A stretch of 64,000 nt of DNA from Tridacna crocea (taxonomy: Eukaryota > Mollusca > Bivalvia > Cardiida > Cardiidae), in NCBI GenBank assembly GCA_943736015.1, contig OX031066.1, positions 9,242,245-9,306,244 on the forward strand, given 5' to 3'. This document shows, piece after piece, positions 44,480-56,800 of the stretch. Position 1 is the first letter of the stretch. Every line of letters starts with the position of its first letter. The notes below the pieces were generated by a model. The model saw nothing but the letters and a program-made list of their open reading frames with translations. It ran no database searches and had not been told where the DNA came from. The position numbers and the translations under genes were made by a program.

Positions 44480-46615
44480 AGATCCGAATTGGATCAAAAC
44501 TGGCCCCACCCCGGGGGATAACAAGTTTGAGAATAGGAACAAAGAAGGAAAACTTTGAAAATCTTATCCTCTGAAACTTGAAGGCGTAGAGCTTTGATAT
44601 TTGGTATGTAGCATCTCCTAATGGACCTCTACCAAGTTTGTTCAAATTATGCCCCTGGGGTCAAAACTGGCCCCACCCTGACGGTCACAAGTTTGAGCAT
44701 AGGAACAGAAAAGGAAATCTTTAAAAATCTTCTCCTTTGAAAATTGAAGGCATAGAGCTTTGATATTTAGTATGTGGCTTCTCCTAGTGGACCTCTACCA
44801 AGTTTGTCAAATTATGCCCCAGGGGTCAAAACTGGCCCCACCCCAGGAGCCACAAGTTCAAAACATGGGAACAAAAAAGGAAAACTTTAAAAATCGTCTC
44901 CTCTGAAAATTGAAGGCATAGAGCTTTGCTGTTTAGTATGTGGCATCTCATAGTGGACCTCTACCAAGTTTGTTCAAATTATGCCCCTGGGGTCAAAACT
45001 GGCCCCACCCCAGGAGCCACAAGTTTAAAAAATGGGAACAAAGAAGGAAAACTTTGAAAATCTTATTCTCTGAAACTTGAAGGCGTAGAGCTTTGATATT
45101 TGGTATGTAGCATCTCCTAGTGGACCTCTACCAAGTTTGTTCAAAATATGCCCCTGGGGTCAAAACTGGCCCCATCCTGGCGGTCACAAGTTTGAGCATA
45201 GGAACAAAAAAGGAAATCTTTAAAAATCTTCCTCTCTGAAAATTGAAGGCATAGAGCTTTGATATTTAGTATGTGGCTTCTCCTAGTGGACCTCTACTTA
45301 GTTTGTCAAATTATGCCCCAGGGGTCAAAACTGGCCCCACCCCAGGAGCCACAAGTTCAAAACATGGGAACAAAAAAGGAAAACTTTAAAAATCTTCTCC
45401 TCTGAAAATTGAAAGCGTAGAGCTTTGATATTTGGTATGTGGCAACTCCTAGTAGACCTCTACCAAGTTTGTTCAAATTATGCCCCTGGGGCCAAAACTG
45501 GTCCCACCCCGGGGGTCATAAATTTGAGCATAGGAACAAAGAAGGAAAACTTTAAAATTCTTTTCCTCAGAAACTGGATGGCGTAGAGCTTTGATATTTG
45601 GTCTGTTGCATCACCTAGTGGACCTCTACCTAGTTTGTACAAATGATATCCCTGGGGTCAAAACTGGCCCCACCCGGGGGTCACTAGTTCGAGCATAGGA
45701 ACAAAGAAGGAAAACTTTAAATGTCTTTTCCTCTGAGACAAGATGGCATAGAGCTTTGATATTTGGTATGTGGCATCTCCTAGTGGACCTCTACCAAGTT
45801 TATTTAAATCATGCCTATGGGGTCAAAACTGGCCCCACCCCGGGGGTCACAAGTTCAAACATAGGAACAAAGCAAGAAAATCATGAAATTCTTCTTCTCT
45901 AAAACTAGAAAGAACTATGATATTTGGCATGTAGCATTTCCTAGTGGACCTCTACCAAGTTTGTTCATATCATGCTCTTGGGGTCAAAACTGGCCCTGCC
46001 TCGGGGGGTTCACAGGTTCGAACGTAGCAACAAAGAAGGAAAACTTTAGAAATTTCTTCTCTGAAACTTGAAGGTGCAGAGCTTTGATATTTGGCATGCA
46101 GAATCTTCTAGCGGACTTTAGCAAGTTCGGTCATTTGATGTCCCTGGCGTCAAAACTGACCATGCCCCGGAGGTCACAGGTTGGAACATAGGAACAAAGA
46201 ATGAAATTTTTAAATTTCTATTTCTCTTAAACGGGAAGGTGTAGAGCTTTGATATTTGGGATGTAGCATCTTTGAGTGAACTACTACCAAGTTTGCTCCA
46301 AATTTGCTGTTTTGGTCAAAACTGACCCAGCCCCGGGGACCACAAGTTCGAACATAGGACAAAGAAGGAAAATTTAAAAATCTTCTTTGAAACTGGAAGG
46401 TGTAGAGCTTTGATATTTGACTGCACTATGTCCGGCGTCTGTCGCCCGTCGTCCGTCAACAATTTCTTTCAACATCTTCTAACCCACTGGGCCAATCGTG
46501 ATGAAACTTGGCAGGGATGTTCCTTGGATGAAGCTTTACCAAAATTGTTCAAAGAAATAAATTTCACTCATAAGCTATAGTCTAAAGTGAGCGTTCCAGG
46601 GTCACTGTCCTCTTG
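44480..46615 (+). mobile_element. HINE-like element H12, 5' truncated, H2 subfamily
   Basis: It starts within a unit (ATCAAAACTGGCCCCACCCC), continues for about twelve units, repeats the head sequence near 46,430-46,560 and ends AAAGTGAGCGTTCCAGGG, a short stem and CTCTTG. Units around 44,690-45,180 recur at 45,185-45,680, giving a three-unit higher-order repeat of about 495 bases. Confidence 0.75.
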
Positions 46616-46616
46616 T

Positions 46617-47710
46617 TAGCTCACCTGAGCACAAAGTGCTCATGGTGAGCTTTTGTGATTGCCCAATGTCCGTCGTACATGTAAGTCATCCGTCGTGCGT
46701 CATCGTCTGTCGTCCACAATTTCTTTACACATCTTCTCCTCCTAAACCACTGGGCCGATCTTGATGAAACTTTGCAGGGATGTTCCTTCGGTGAAGCTCT
46801 ACCAAAGTTGTTCAAGAGATTGGATTCCAGTTATAACTCTAGTTGCCATGGCAACAAAAAGAAAAAAACAGCAAAATCTTTGAAAATCTTCTTCTCTAAC
46901 ACTAGAAGGCGTAGAGCTTTGATATTTGGTATGTAGCATCTCCTAGTGGACCCCTACCAAGAACTTCATATGATGCCCCTGGGGTCAAAACTGGCCCCGC
47001 CCCGGGGGTCACAAGTTTTAAACATAGGAACAAGGAAGGAAAACTTTAAAAATCTTCTTCTCTGAAACTAGAAGGTGTAGAGCTTTGATATTTAGTTTGT
47101 AGCATCTCCAAGTAGACCTCTACCAAGATTGTTCATATGATGTCCCTGGGGTCAAAACTGGCCCGACCTCGGGGGTCACATGTTTGAAACATAGGAACAA
47201 AGAAGGAAAACTTTAAAAATTCTTCTTCTTTGAAATTAGAGGATGCAAAGTTTTGGTATTTGGTACGTCGCATCTCTTAATGGATCTCTACCAAGAATGT
47301 TCATATGATGCCCCTGGGGTCAAAGCTGGCCCGGCCCCAGGGGTCAGAAGTTTGAAACATAGAAACAAAGAAGGAAAACTCAAAAAATCTTCTCTGAAAC
47401 TAGAGGATGCAAAGTTTTGATATTTTTGGTGTGTAGCATCTCTTAGTGGATCTCTACCAAGAATGTTCATATGATGCCCCAAGGGGTCGAAACTAGCCCA
47501 GCCCCGGGGGTCACAAGTTTGAAACAAAGGAACAGAGAAGGATAACTTTAAAAATCTTCTCCTTAAGTAGAAGATCTACTCATTTTGCAAAATTACATAC
47601 CCTATCAGAATTATTTGACCTTGAACTTTGATATTTGGTATTTATCCTCAGTGTAGACCTTTACAACTAAGTACTCAGGTGAGCGATATAGGACCATCAT
47701 GGTCCTCTTG
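46617..47710 (+). mobile_element. HINE-like element H13, head-to-tail with H12
   Basis: The head TAGCTCACCTGAGCACAAAG follows the CTCTTG of H12 after one T. The tail has CTCAGGTGAGCGATATAGG, the perfect hairpin GGACCATCATGGTCC and TCTTG. Confidence 0.82.
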
Positions 47711-47711
47711 T

Positions 47712-49638
47712 TAGCACACCTGAGCACGAAGTGCTTATGGTGGGCTTTTGTGATCAAATGACCGTCGTCCGGTGTGCGTCGTCCGTTGTCCACAATTTCT
47801 TTAAACATCTCCTCCTAAACTACTAGTCCAATCTTGATGAAACTTGGCAAGTATGTTCCTTAGGTGAAGCTCAACCAAAGTTGTTCAAGAGATTGAATTC
47901 CAGTCATAACTATGGTTGCCATGGCAACCAAAAGGGGAAGAAATAGTAAAATCTTTGAAAATCGTCGTCTCTGAAACTAGAAGGCGTAGGGCTTTGATAT
48001 TTTGTATGTAGCATCTCCTAGTGGGCCTCTACCAAGATTGTTCATGTGATGCCCCTGGGGTTAAATGTGGCCCTGCCCCGGCGGTCACAAGATTGAAACA
48101 TAGGAACAAAGAAGGAAACCTTCAAAATTCTTCTTCTCTGAAACTGGAAGGTGCAGAACTTCATTATTTGGTAAGTAGGATCTCCTAGTGGACTTCTACA
48201 ATGTTTGTTCATATGATGTCCCAGGGGTCAAAACTTTCCCTGCCCTGTGGGTCCTAAGTTCGAAACATACATGTAGGAACAAAGAAGGAAAACCTTAAAA
48301 ATATTCTCTGAAACTGGAAGGTGCAGAGCTTTGATATTTGGTATGTAGGATCTCCTAGTGGACCTCTAGCAAGATTGTTCATATGATGCCCTTGGGATCA
48401 AAACTGGCCCCGCCCCGGGGGTCACAAGTTCGAAACATAGGAACAAAGAAGGAAAACTTTAAAAATCTTCTTCTATGAAACAAGAAGGAGTAAACCTTTG
48501 CCATTTGGTGTGTAGCATCTGCTAGTTGACCTCTACCAAGTTTGTTCAAATGATGTCCCTGGGGTCCAAACAGGCCTCGCTCCGGGGATCACAAGTTCGA
48601 AATATAGGAACAAAGAAGGAAAACTTATTTTCTCTGAAACTGGAAGTCACAGAGCTTTGATATTTCATAAATAGCATCTTCTAGTGGACTTCTACCAAAT
48701 ATGATACAATGACCATGGGGTCCAAACTGGCCCCGCCCTGATGGTCACAAGTTTGAACATGGGAACAAAGAAGGAAAACTTTTAAATTCCTCTGTTCTGA
48801 ATGAAGATGGAAACTTCATAGTGTGTTCCCTATGATAGTCTGCCATGTCATTGAAAAAGGGGGCTTGGTGTAAATTTTCACTGTGGACCAATATCTCTTT
48901 CACTTCAGAACCAAATGTAATTAAACTTCATCTTGTTAAGCGATAGACAATAGTTATTTGATTTTATTTCATGAAACAACATGTTATCAAAAAAGGGGAC
49001 TAAATGTATAATTTCATTATTGACCAATTACAGTCAGTTTGCCCATCCATTCACCTTGATGGATATCTTCTAAAGTCCTTGGCATTTATGAAACTTCAAA
49101 CATGTTTTCCTTAAGATAGTCTTTTGATACAATTTTTTTCTGTAAGAAGTGTCACAGAAAAAGGGGTTATCTTTCACATACTAGACTTGTTGAGCCCCGA
49201 TAGATCAGTTAGTATTTTGTGAGCTGTTAGTCTAGGGTTCCCAGTTTGCGCTGGCATGATTATTGTCTCAGCCAACATTCTTTGACATTTGATCAAAATT
49301 ACTGAGACAAGTCTCATTTGTGTCTTACCAATGAGCGAATGATGACCAATGAGCGAATGATGTTTTAATCTGTCATTCGACCACCATTTTGACCAGGAAA
49401 TTAATGCCTGGCCTTCCAAGTTAATTCAATCCCATACCATACAATCCTGACTTTCAATGACCCTGAATAAGAAAGGTTGTGAAAGCATTTTCGGAAAAGA
49501 AGAACATGCTTTTCGCACAGTTACATACCCTGTCAGAATTATTTGGCCTTGAACGTTGATATTTGATATTTATCTTTATTGTAGACTTTTACTGCTAAGT
49601 ACTCAGGTGAGCGATAAAGGACCATCATGGTCCTCTTG
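47712..49638 (+). mobile_element. HINE-like element H14, head-to-tail with H13, internally disrupted
   Basis: The head is TAGCACACCTGAGCACGAAG. Regular units run to about 48,830. Then come a GCTCCCC-family fragment (GAAAAAGGGGGCTT), a weak tRNA-like patch near 49,195-49,270, and a partial MITE (49,420-49,500). Units resume at 49,505 and the standard tail ends at 49,638. Confidence 0.7.
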
Positions 49639-49669
49639 TTTTTTACTTGACACCGAAAGAGTTAACTTT

Positions 49670-49752
49670 TCAGCACATTATTCCAAGCTTTAATTGTGGG
49701 AATGAGCCATTTGAAAACATTGTGGGAAAAGGAGAAAATCCCGGAGCATTTT
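49670..49752. mobile_element. TTAA MITE, left piece, split by H15
   Basis: The sequence GAAAACATTGTGGGAAAAGG and AGAAAATC leads into the hairpin and stops at GAGCATTT. The other hairpin arm (TTTCCCACAACGTTTTCTAC) and the right part of the MITE resume at 51,344-51,470 beyond H15. Confidence 0.72.
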
Positions 49753-51343
49753 TAGCTCACCTGAGCACGAAGTGCTCATGGTGAGCTTTTGTGATCGCCC
49801 AATGTCCGTCGTGCGTCGTCGGTCGTGCGTCGAGCACAATTTCTTAAAACATCATCTCCTCCTAAACCACTGGGCCAATCTTGATAAAACTTGGCAGGCT
49901 TGTTCCTTGGGTGAAGCTCTACCAAAGTTGTTCAAGAGATTGAATTCCATCCATAACTCTGGTTACCATGGCAACCAAAACGAAAAAATAGCAAAATCTT
50001 TGAAAATCTTCTTCTCTAAAACCAGAACGCATAGAGCTTTGAAATTTGGTATGTAGCATCTCCTCGTGAACCTCTACAAAGATTGTTCATATGATGCCCC
50101 TGGACACAAAACTGGCCCTGCCCCGGGGGGTCACAAGTTTGAAACATAGGAACAAAGAAGGAAAACTTTAATTTTTTTCTTCTCTGAAACTAGAAGGTGC
50201 AGAGCTTTGATATTTGGTATGTAGCATCTCCCAGTGGACCTCTACCAAGATTGTTCCCTGGGATCAAAACTGGTCCCCCGTGGGGGTCATAAGATTTAAA
50301 CATAGAAATAAAGAAGGAAAACTTTAAAATTCTTCTTATCTGAAACTAGAAGGTGCAGAGCTTTGATATTTGGTATGTGGCATCTCCCAGTAAACCTCTA
50401 CCAAGGTTTTTCATTTTGTGCCCATGGGGTCAAAACTGACCCCGTCCCGGGGATCACAAGTATGAAACATAGGAACAAAGAAGGAAAACTTTCAAATTCT
50501 TCTTCTCTGAAAGTAGAAGGCGCAGAGCTATGATATTTGGTATGTAGCATCTCCTAGTGGACCTCTGCCAAGATTGTTCATATGATGCCCCTGGGGTCAA
50601 AACTGTCCCCGCCCCGGGGATCACAAGTTTCAAAAATAGAAATAAAGAAGGAAAACTTTGAAATTCTTCTTCTCTAAAACTAGAAGGTGCAGAGCTTTTA
50701 TATTTGGTATGTAGCATCTCCTGGTGGACTCTACCAAGATTGTACATGTGATGTCCCTGGGATCAAAAGTGGCCCCGCCTCGGGGGTCACAAGTTTAAAA
50801 CATAGAAATAAAAAGGAAAGCTGTAAAAGTCTTCTTCTCTGAAACTAGAAGGTGTAGAGTTTTGATATTTGGTATGTAGCATCTCCTAGTGGACCTCTAG
50901 CAAGATTGTTCATATGATGCCCCTGGGGTCAAACGTGGTCCCCCCTGGGGGTCACAAGTTCGAAACATAGGAACAAAGAAGGAAACCTTCAAAATTCTTC
51001 TTCTCTGAAACTAGAAGGTGCAGAGCTTTTGGGTCGAAACCTGCCCCAGGGGTCACAAGTTCGAAACATAGGAACAAAGAAGAAAAACTTTAAAGTTCTT
51101 CTTCTGTGAAACTAGAAGATGTAGAGCTTCGTTATTTGGTAAGTAGGATCTCCTAGTGGACTTCTACAATGTTTGTTCATATGATGTTCCAGGGGTCAAA
51201 ACTAGCATGTCCTAGTGGACCTCTACCAAGTCTTTTCTTAGGATGCCCCTGGGGTGAAAAGTGGCCCCGCCCCCAGGGGTCACAAGTTTGATTTTACAGC
51301 TTAGTACTCAGGTGAGCGATAAAGGACTATCATGGTCCTCTTG
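49753..51343 (+). mobile_element. HINE-like element H15
   Basis: The head TAGCTCACCTGAGCACGAAG, a CGTCGTGCGTCGTCGGTCG run, about eight 170-bp units, and the tail CTCAGGTGAGCGATAAAGG, GGACTATCATGGTCC and TCTTG are all present. It is inserted in the hairpin of a MITE. Confidence 0.82.
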
Positions 51344-52089
51344 TTTTCGTTTCCCACAACGTTTTCTACCATTCAAAGACGGAAATTATCGTTTGAGCTA
51401 CATTTAATTTGCTGTCTGCAAATATTTTCAATTTGGATTAGTATAAAATTTTTTCACGTGGGCAAGACTTGCGGCTCAATTTTTCATCAGTGAGAAATAT
51501 ATCCTTGTCCAGAGTTACACCCTGTCCAAGGTCAAACAAAAAATGAGCGACACTTGACCTCTTAGTGTTCTTACTTATCATTTTACAGATGTAGAGAAAA
51601 GATTAATAATAAGAGTCAAAATGTAACGAAATAAGAGAGAAGGGCCAATGGAGGAATTAAGTTCTCTAATTGGTCTGTTTTATGCATTGGCATGTTCTAT
51701 AACATTTAGATGACTTAGAATGAAGTCCTTGAGATTCGCGTAAGTTACCTTTATCTCGTATTTCTGACACTAAAACATATTTTTTAAAGACATTACTTCG
51801 TTTATTGTTATTTTTTCTGTGCGGGTGAGTGTTATACCCCTCTGTATCATTTTTACGTCACGTTCTCGACAAAGATAATAAACATATAAGACCAGGCTTC
51901 AAATGCAGTCTGATCCTGATCTGCACTGCCCGGAAAACCAGCTAAAATTTTGACCGTGGGGGCCATAAGGTTCAAATTTTAACCCTAATCCTGCTAGGTA
52001 ACTGAAATGAAATTTTTAGTTCGATAGTAAAAAAAACCAAATACACAGTTATTTCAAAGTTATGTTTTGAAATTATATCTCCTTATCGG

Positions 52090-52152
52090 ACAGTGTAGAT
52101 CAAAGATCAGACTGCACGTTCTGTGCAGTCTGATCTTGATCTACACTGTCCG
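52090..52152. repeat. Short palindrome of the GATCAGACTG family
   Basis: GACAGTGTAGATCAAAGATC pairs with GATCTTGATCTACACTGTC around the centre GCACGTTCTGTGC. Confidence 0.75.
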
Positions 52153-52727
52153 CAAAAGGTCAGTGAGTTGCGCTTGGCAGCTTAAGGATTAACTTACTGA
52201 ATTAGTCGACAAATAGAACGAGTCGATTTCACGTCCATTGTGAAATAGACAAAATCGGGCTGAATCCTTTGATTAAAGTGGTGCAGTTATACTTTGTTTC
52301 CACCGGTGAAAAGCATCCGAAATGATAACATTTCAAGATTAACTGTAGGCCATAATAATTCAACATATCGAACACTATAGACTTAATACCAGGTTCTACG
52401 TTCTCTGCTGTCTGAACTAGATTTACGCTGCCCCCAAACATCAGCTTTAGCATGCTTGAAGGTTGCAAAGGGTCTATTATACAGAACCACGAACAGCGTT
52501 ACTATTGCAACATGGGTGTTCTCCACAGTTGACCTTTACGTCATACTAAATCTTAAAACTAGGTTTCAGCTTCTTATCTCCGATAAGTTTCAAAATAGTT
52601 TCTTCCAGTAGGTTGGTTAACATACAGACAAAAGTTTGTAACTGTTTTATTTGGACTGTGTTGATGCATCAATCTTGATTTTTATTTTAGAGATCTAACA
52701 TATTGATAAATCGCATGGGAAAACAGG

Positions 52728-52920
52728 GTCTGTATTCACCAACCATTTTTAAGAACATTCTTAGTCTTATTCTTTAGAATTTAGTCTATGTTAAAGTAAC
52801 AGAACTTGTCATTGGCTAAACCAAACGGTTTAGCCAATCAGAAGTTATGTTACTTTCACAGTTAGAAAAATCTTGAGTAAGACAAAGAATGTTCTTGAGA
52901 ATGGTTGGTGAATATTGACC
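52728..52920. mobile_element. Palindromic MITE, family P1, second copy
   Basis: Ends GTCTGTATTCACCAACCATT and GAATGGTTGGTGAATATTG; centre TTGGCTAAACCAAACGGTTT. It matches 676-868 throughout. Confidence 0.75.
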
Positions 52921-53548
52921 CTATTGTTTGATATCAGAAGTTTTGATTGCAAATTGCTGAGGTGAGCAACCGAAACTGCTTCTGCACTGTTTTCAAAGAT
53001 TTTAATATAATTAATGTTAAATAATTAGGGGACATTAATAAACTTGAAGATTTATTTCCTTAAACTTATAGGGATTTTTGTGAGTTTCTTTTTAAACTAC
53101 TCAAAATATGCAAAATGTATGTGGATTATCTGAATTCATATTTTGTTCCACTCATGTTTAAACAAGAAAGGTTTCACTTAGGTCAAATCTGTCAAACAAA
53201 CACTGCCATACAACTATTTGTGGCTGGCAAAGTTGCTGCGGTTTTATTACGGACTGAACTACATATTCACGTACTTAGCTTTTTCGGGATCAAACTTGTT
53301 AATTGATTGCTCGACGAAAAATCAAATGTGGCTAGATTTATCTTTAAAATTTTTAAATCGATGTTGTTGAAAGGAGAAATATTGGGTTACCAGGTTGTTT
53401 TTTTTCCCTCCTTTCTTCAAAAGCCTTTTATGCTTATTGAATGCAGGATCTTCTGGTAAAATGTTAAATAGGGACAGACGTACAAATCAAGCTGAACAAG
53501 TTTCCTAAAGTTTCTGTAGAACTGCCACTGATAGAGGACTGATAGCGG

Positions 53549-53592
53549 ATGGCTCTAAGCTTAGGGATAAACAGCCCACGGCTTGCACACCG
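53549..53592 (+). CDS. Weak candidate first coding exon
   Basis: An ATG in a fair context (GCGGATGG) opens 14 codons (MALSLGINSPRLAH) followed by CG and a strong donor, gtaagt. The split codon would be completed by the first base of the candidate exon at 62126. The exon is too short for statistical support. It could be a chance donor. Confidence 0.15.
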
Positions 53593-54599
53593 GTAAGTCT
53601 TTCGAATATTAGATTAGATTCAGAGTTCGGCTAAATTATTTATTGGTATCAGACGAATGGGTCTCATTCGGGAATACCTACTAGGTTTGACATCAAATTT
53701 TTATATACGACGAAGCAGTAATGACTTTTTTTAATCAAAGTACTGAAAGTACTGTAAGCCTGCGAAGCATGACTGCTTCAGGAAATTTGATCTTAGTCAC
53801 ATGTTGAATCAAGGGCAACAAGTGTGTAATGTTCTGTGGTTATATATTAAATAGCTGAAAAGTTAGAGCGCAGGAACCTTTGACCTATGAGACGAAAATA
53901 CAATAGGGCACCCCGTTGGCTGATGGGCAACACCTGAATTAAGTTTCTTGGTTCTACATAGAATGGCTTTTCAGTTAGATCACGACACATACGAACGGAT
54001 AGACATGGTGAAACCATTATACCTCCTCTCCTTTTTAGGTGTATGTATGGGTGTGTGTGTGTGGGGGGGATTATAACAATCTATTGATAAGAACTGCAGA
54101 GTTGTAATGGAACAAAGTTGGCACATATTATTCTTATGCAGGACAATCCGTATTTGTGAAATCTGGCTACCTGGAAAGTAATGGAAGCACCTTATATAAT
54201 ATAATGTATGGGGAATAATAAGCATCTTTCCAAGAGCCGAGATGCACATTTCTTAGAGCACCAATCAGTCAAAGAAAATGTATTTTCATACATTAAATCA
54301 AGAGGATAATTGTTAAGAAGGGCATAGTCATTTGAAAAACAAACAACAATACTATTATGTTTCTTCTGAAAAATGTCAAAATTTAATACATCTCTGATGT
54401 TTACAAAAAGAAAATAGAAATGAAAAAGTATGTCAATTATTATTTCCTACAGCCCCGATACTTTTTGCAGTCAGTCATATCATAGTTTGTTTACACCGAC
54501 AATTATAAAGAAAAAGAAGCTGCATCCATCGTAACACCTTATGGACGACTCCAAAAGCTATCATAAGATCATGTATCAGGTCGTCTTTGCATTTTTCAC

Positions 54600-54700
54600 T
54601 ATTTGTCATAACCAGCATTTTCTTCTTTTCCCACAATGTTTTCTAAAGCCTTTTTTTTGTCAGTGTCGTGAAAACCAGGGATTGTTTGGTAAAGGGTTAA
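54600..54700. mobile_element. Half TTAA MITE
   Basis: It begins inside the hairpin (ATAACCAGCATTTTCTTC) and ends GGTAAAGGGTTAA. It lies 99 bases beyond the stop codon of the minus-strand exon. Confidence 0.6.
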
Positions 54701-54798
54701 AGCATTTTACAAACAAGAACACAAATGTAAATGGATGACTAGATTGAAGTTTGAAATAACATGATGCCAAAAAAGAAAAGTCCTTCTTTCTGAATTCA

Positions 54799-55023
54799 TT
54801 ATGCAAATGTTAAAGCAACGAAATCTGCTCCTTTGAATGTGATGTTGCTCCTCAAAGGACCATCTAAAACTAGCTGTTCATTGTCTTCATTCGTTGCAGA
54901 CTGAACTAGGTCTTTGCTCACTTTCACGACACGATCATCCTCTAACAGAAGTTCGTAGTCTGTGTCACCAGTGGATAGTGCCACAATGGAAGCACTAGCA
55001 GTAAAAGATGGGGCATCTCCTTT
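54799..55023 (-). CDS. Probable terminal coding exon of an unidentified gene
   Basis: On the minus strand an acceptor (TATATCTTTCAG) is followed by an open frame of 74 codons ending in a stop. The peptide begins KGDAPSFTASASIVALSTG, continues with an acidic stretch containing YELLLEDDRVV, and ends ADFVALTFA. Its composition is balanced, unlike frames translated from repeats, and the region does not belong to any repeat family recognised here. The frame continues a little upstream of the acceptor, so the exon start is inferred from the splice site. I do not recognise the protein. Upstream exons would lie at higher coordinates, possibly beyond the window. No clear polyadenylation signal was found just downstream. 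Confidence 0.42.
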   Translation of the reverse strand, partial: KGDAPSFTASASIVALSTGDTDYELLLEDDRVVKVSKDLVQSATNEDNEQLVLDGPLRSNITFKGADFVALTFA

Positions 55024-55358
55024 CTGAAAGATATAAACAAAGTACACAAAGAGTGAAATAGTTAATTTCTAATATTTTATAAGTTACTGAGTAGAATGAA
55101 GAATGTTCAAAATTTTCTGCTTTTTTCCAAGGTTTTCAAAGTATCCCATTGAGGAAAGAGGCCTTGCCCACAAAAGCCGTATTTTTCAAGGGACTGTAAT
55201 TTTTTCATCGAATCTAATAAAGGTTCACACATGGACCATCCATGTGAAATTAAGTTGAAATTCACTCAATAGTTTCTGGGGAAAAAATCAGTGCATGCAA
55301 TAAAAAAGAAATGATCTCCCATCCACAGAAGCCATATTTTACATCAGATTAAAATTTC

Positions 55359-55478
55359 TTAACTCATTACCAAACAACAATATTTTAGGCTTGTCCAAAT
55401 TGAAAGCACTTGCAGACGACAAAATAAAAAATGATTGAAAACTTGAGTCTAAAGTTGGCATATGAGGTAAAGGGTTAA
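55359..55478. mobile_element. Short TTAA MITE lacking the hairpin
   Basis: TTAACTCATTACCAAACAAC and GAGGTAAAGGGTTAA bound only 120 bases; the central palindrome is absent. It is an internal deletion derivative. Confidence 0.7.
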
Positions 55479-55735
55479 TTAAAGCAGAACAATATACATT
55501 TGTGGAAAACACAGATGCCTTTGTTTCTGGCATTGTATGACCTTGACATTTGTTAAAATTGAAATTGGGTTGAAATGGGATGGTATTGGGTAGAGCTGAA
55601 GATTCTTATTAGAAATGAGAAATAACTGATGAAAGCTCCTTTCCCTTTTGCCATAATGTTTCCTTAGCTAATTTCTTGGCATTTTCTAAAAGGTTTTTGT
55701 AAAAATCTTTCTTAATATTTTCATGATTTTTATGT

Positions 55736-55918
55736 TTAACTCTTCACCAAACGACAAAATTGTAGACTGGTACAAATTGAAAGCACTTGCAGATGTCAAT
55801 ATAAAAGTAACTCAAAAATTGAAATTGTTTCCAGCAGGGTGGAAAATGTTGTGGGAAAAGGAGAAAAGGCTTCCATCTCAGGGTCATAAAAACCTTGGAT
55901 TGTTTGGTACAGACTTAA
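55736..55918. mobile_element. TTAA MITE, half hairpin
   Basis: TTAACTCTTCACCAAACGAC begins it and TTGTTTGGTACAGACTTAA ends it; one hairpin arm is deleted after GGGAAAAGGAGAAAAG. Confidence 0.75.
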
Positions 55919-56287
55919 ATGACAAAGTAAATAAATATGGTACAAATAATAGAAAATTAACTAATCATAATACAGATACCCATAATATATCAATTACAAT
56001 TCTCCAATTAATGAGCAGGTATAGATAATGAGATTCAAACTTTGAATAGACCGGTCCAAAACCTTCAATTACATACAGTATTAAAGTTTTAAAACTGTAG
56101 AATGTGTCCTTGATATCCATAGCTTTCAGACAGCTTTAATTGTCTTCAAACTACAATTCAGATCTATGAAAAACGTGCTCCTATAATCATCTTTGATCTA
56201 ATATTACGAGGGTATCAAAGTCTAAAATTATGGCCAATTCTTCCTCTGCTTACGAAACATGAAATAGCCCGCCATCTTCTTCATACT

Positions 56288-56372
56288 TGGGCCGAATCTT
56301 CTCGTATGTGGGCCGAACCTTCTGCACTTTTCAGGTTAGGCCGAATCTTCTCGGGACCGAATCTTCTTCTAC
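56288..56372 (+). repeat. Short tandem motif GGCCGAATCTTCTCG
   Basis: Four copies or near copies of GGCCGAATCTTCT occur within 85 bases. Function unknown. Confidence 0.5.
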
Positions 56373-56800
56373 TCAGAAAAATCTAGGCCTACTGTTACAA
56401 GTTTGGCCTACTAATCGTCAGCAGAACAAATATATGCATTTCATTAGACACTTTTATTTCACAAGTCCTGAACAATCGCTTCGAACAGTTTAACAATCAC
56501 AGAGAGCATAAAAATGCGAGTAATAGGCATAAACCATGATAACAGGAAATGTCCCGACATGTGACAAGTCCCCATTACGAATGAGAAGTCGGCCTGCATC
56601 TGCACTGTGAGAATTAGTATTATTTTCACATTTCGGGCCAATACAATGCATATTGAATAAAGGAGAAACAAAGACAGTTAGCCCATTTTGTACCAAAACG
56701 AAACTTATGACTCACCTTAACGGTTTAGGTTGAAATGTATTTGTCCGCTTCATCAACGTGACCTTTCGTGAAAGATGCGCGTTCAATTTAGGCCTACTTC

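Larger units (their letters stand above)
51480..53540. other. Low-repeat stretch without a recognised gene
   Basis: Apart from the palindromes at 51,899, 52,090-52,152 and 52,728-52,920, I see unique AT-rich sequence with no long reading frame and no convincing exon. Confidence 0.5.

Noticed and set aside
20199-51343. LTR retrotransposon or endogenous virus
   Set aside because: No long direct terminal repeats, primer-binding site, or reverse transcriptase or integrase-like frames were seen; the repeats are non-coding minisatellite elements.
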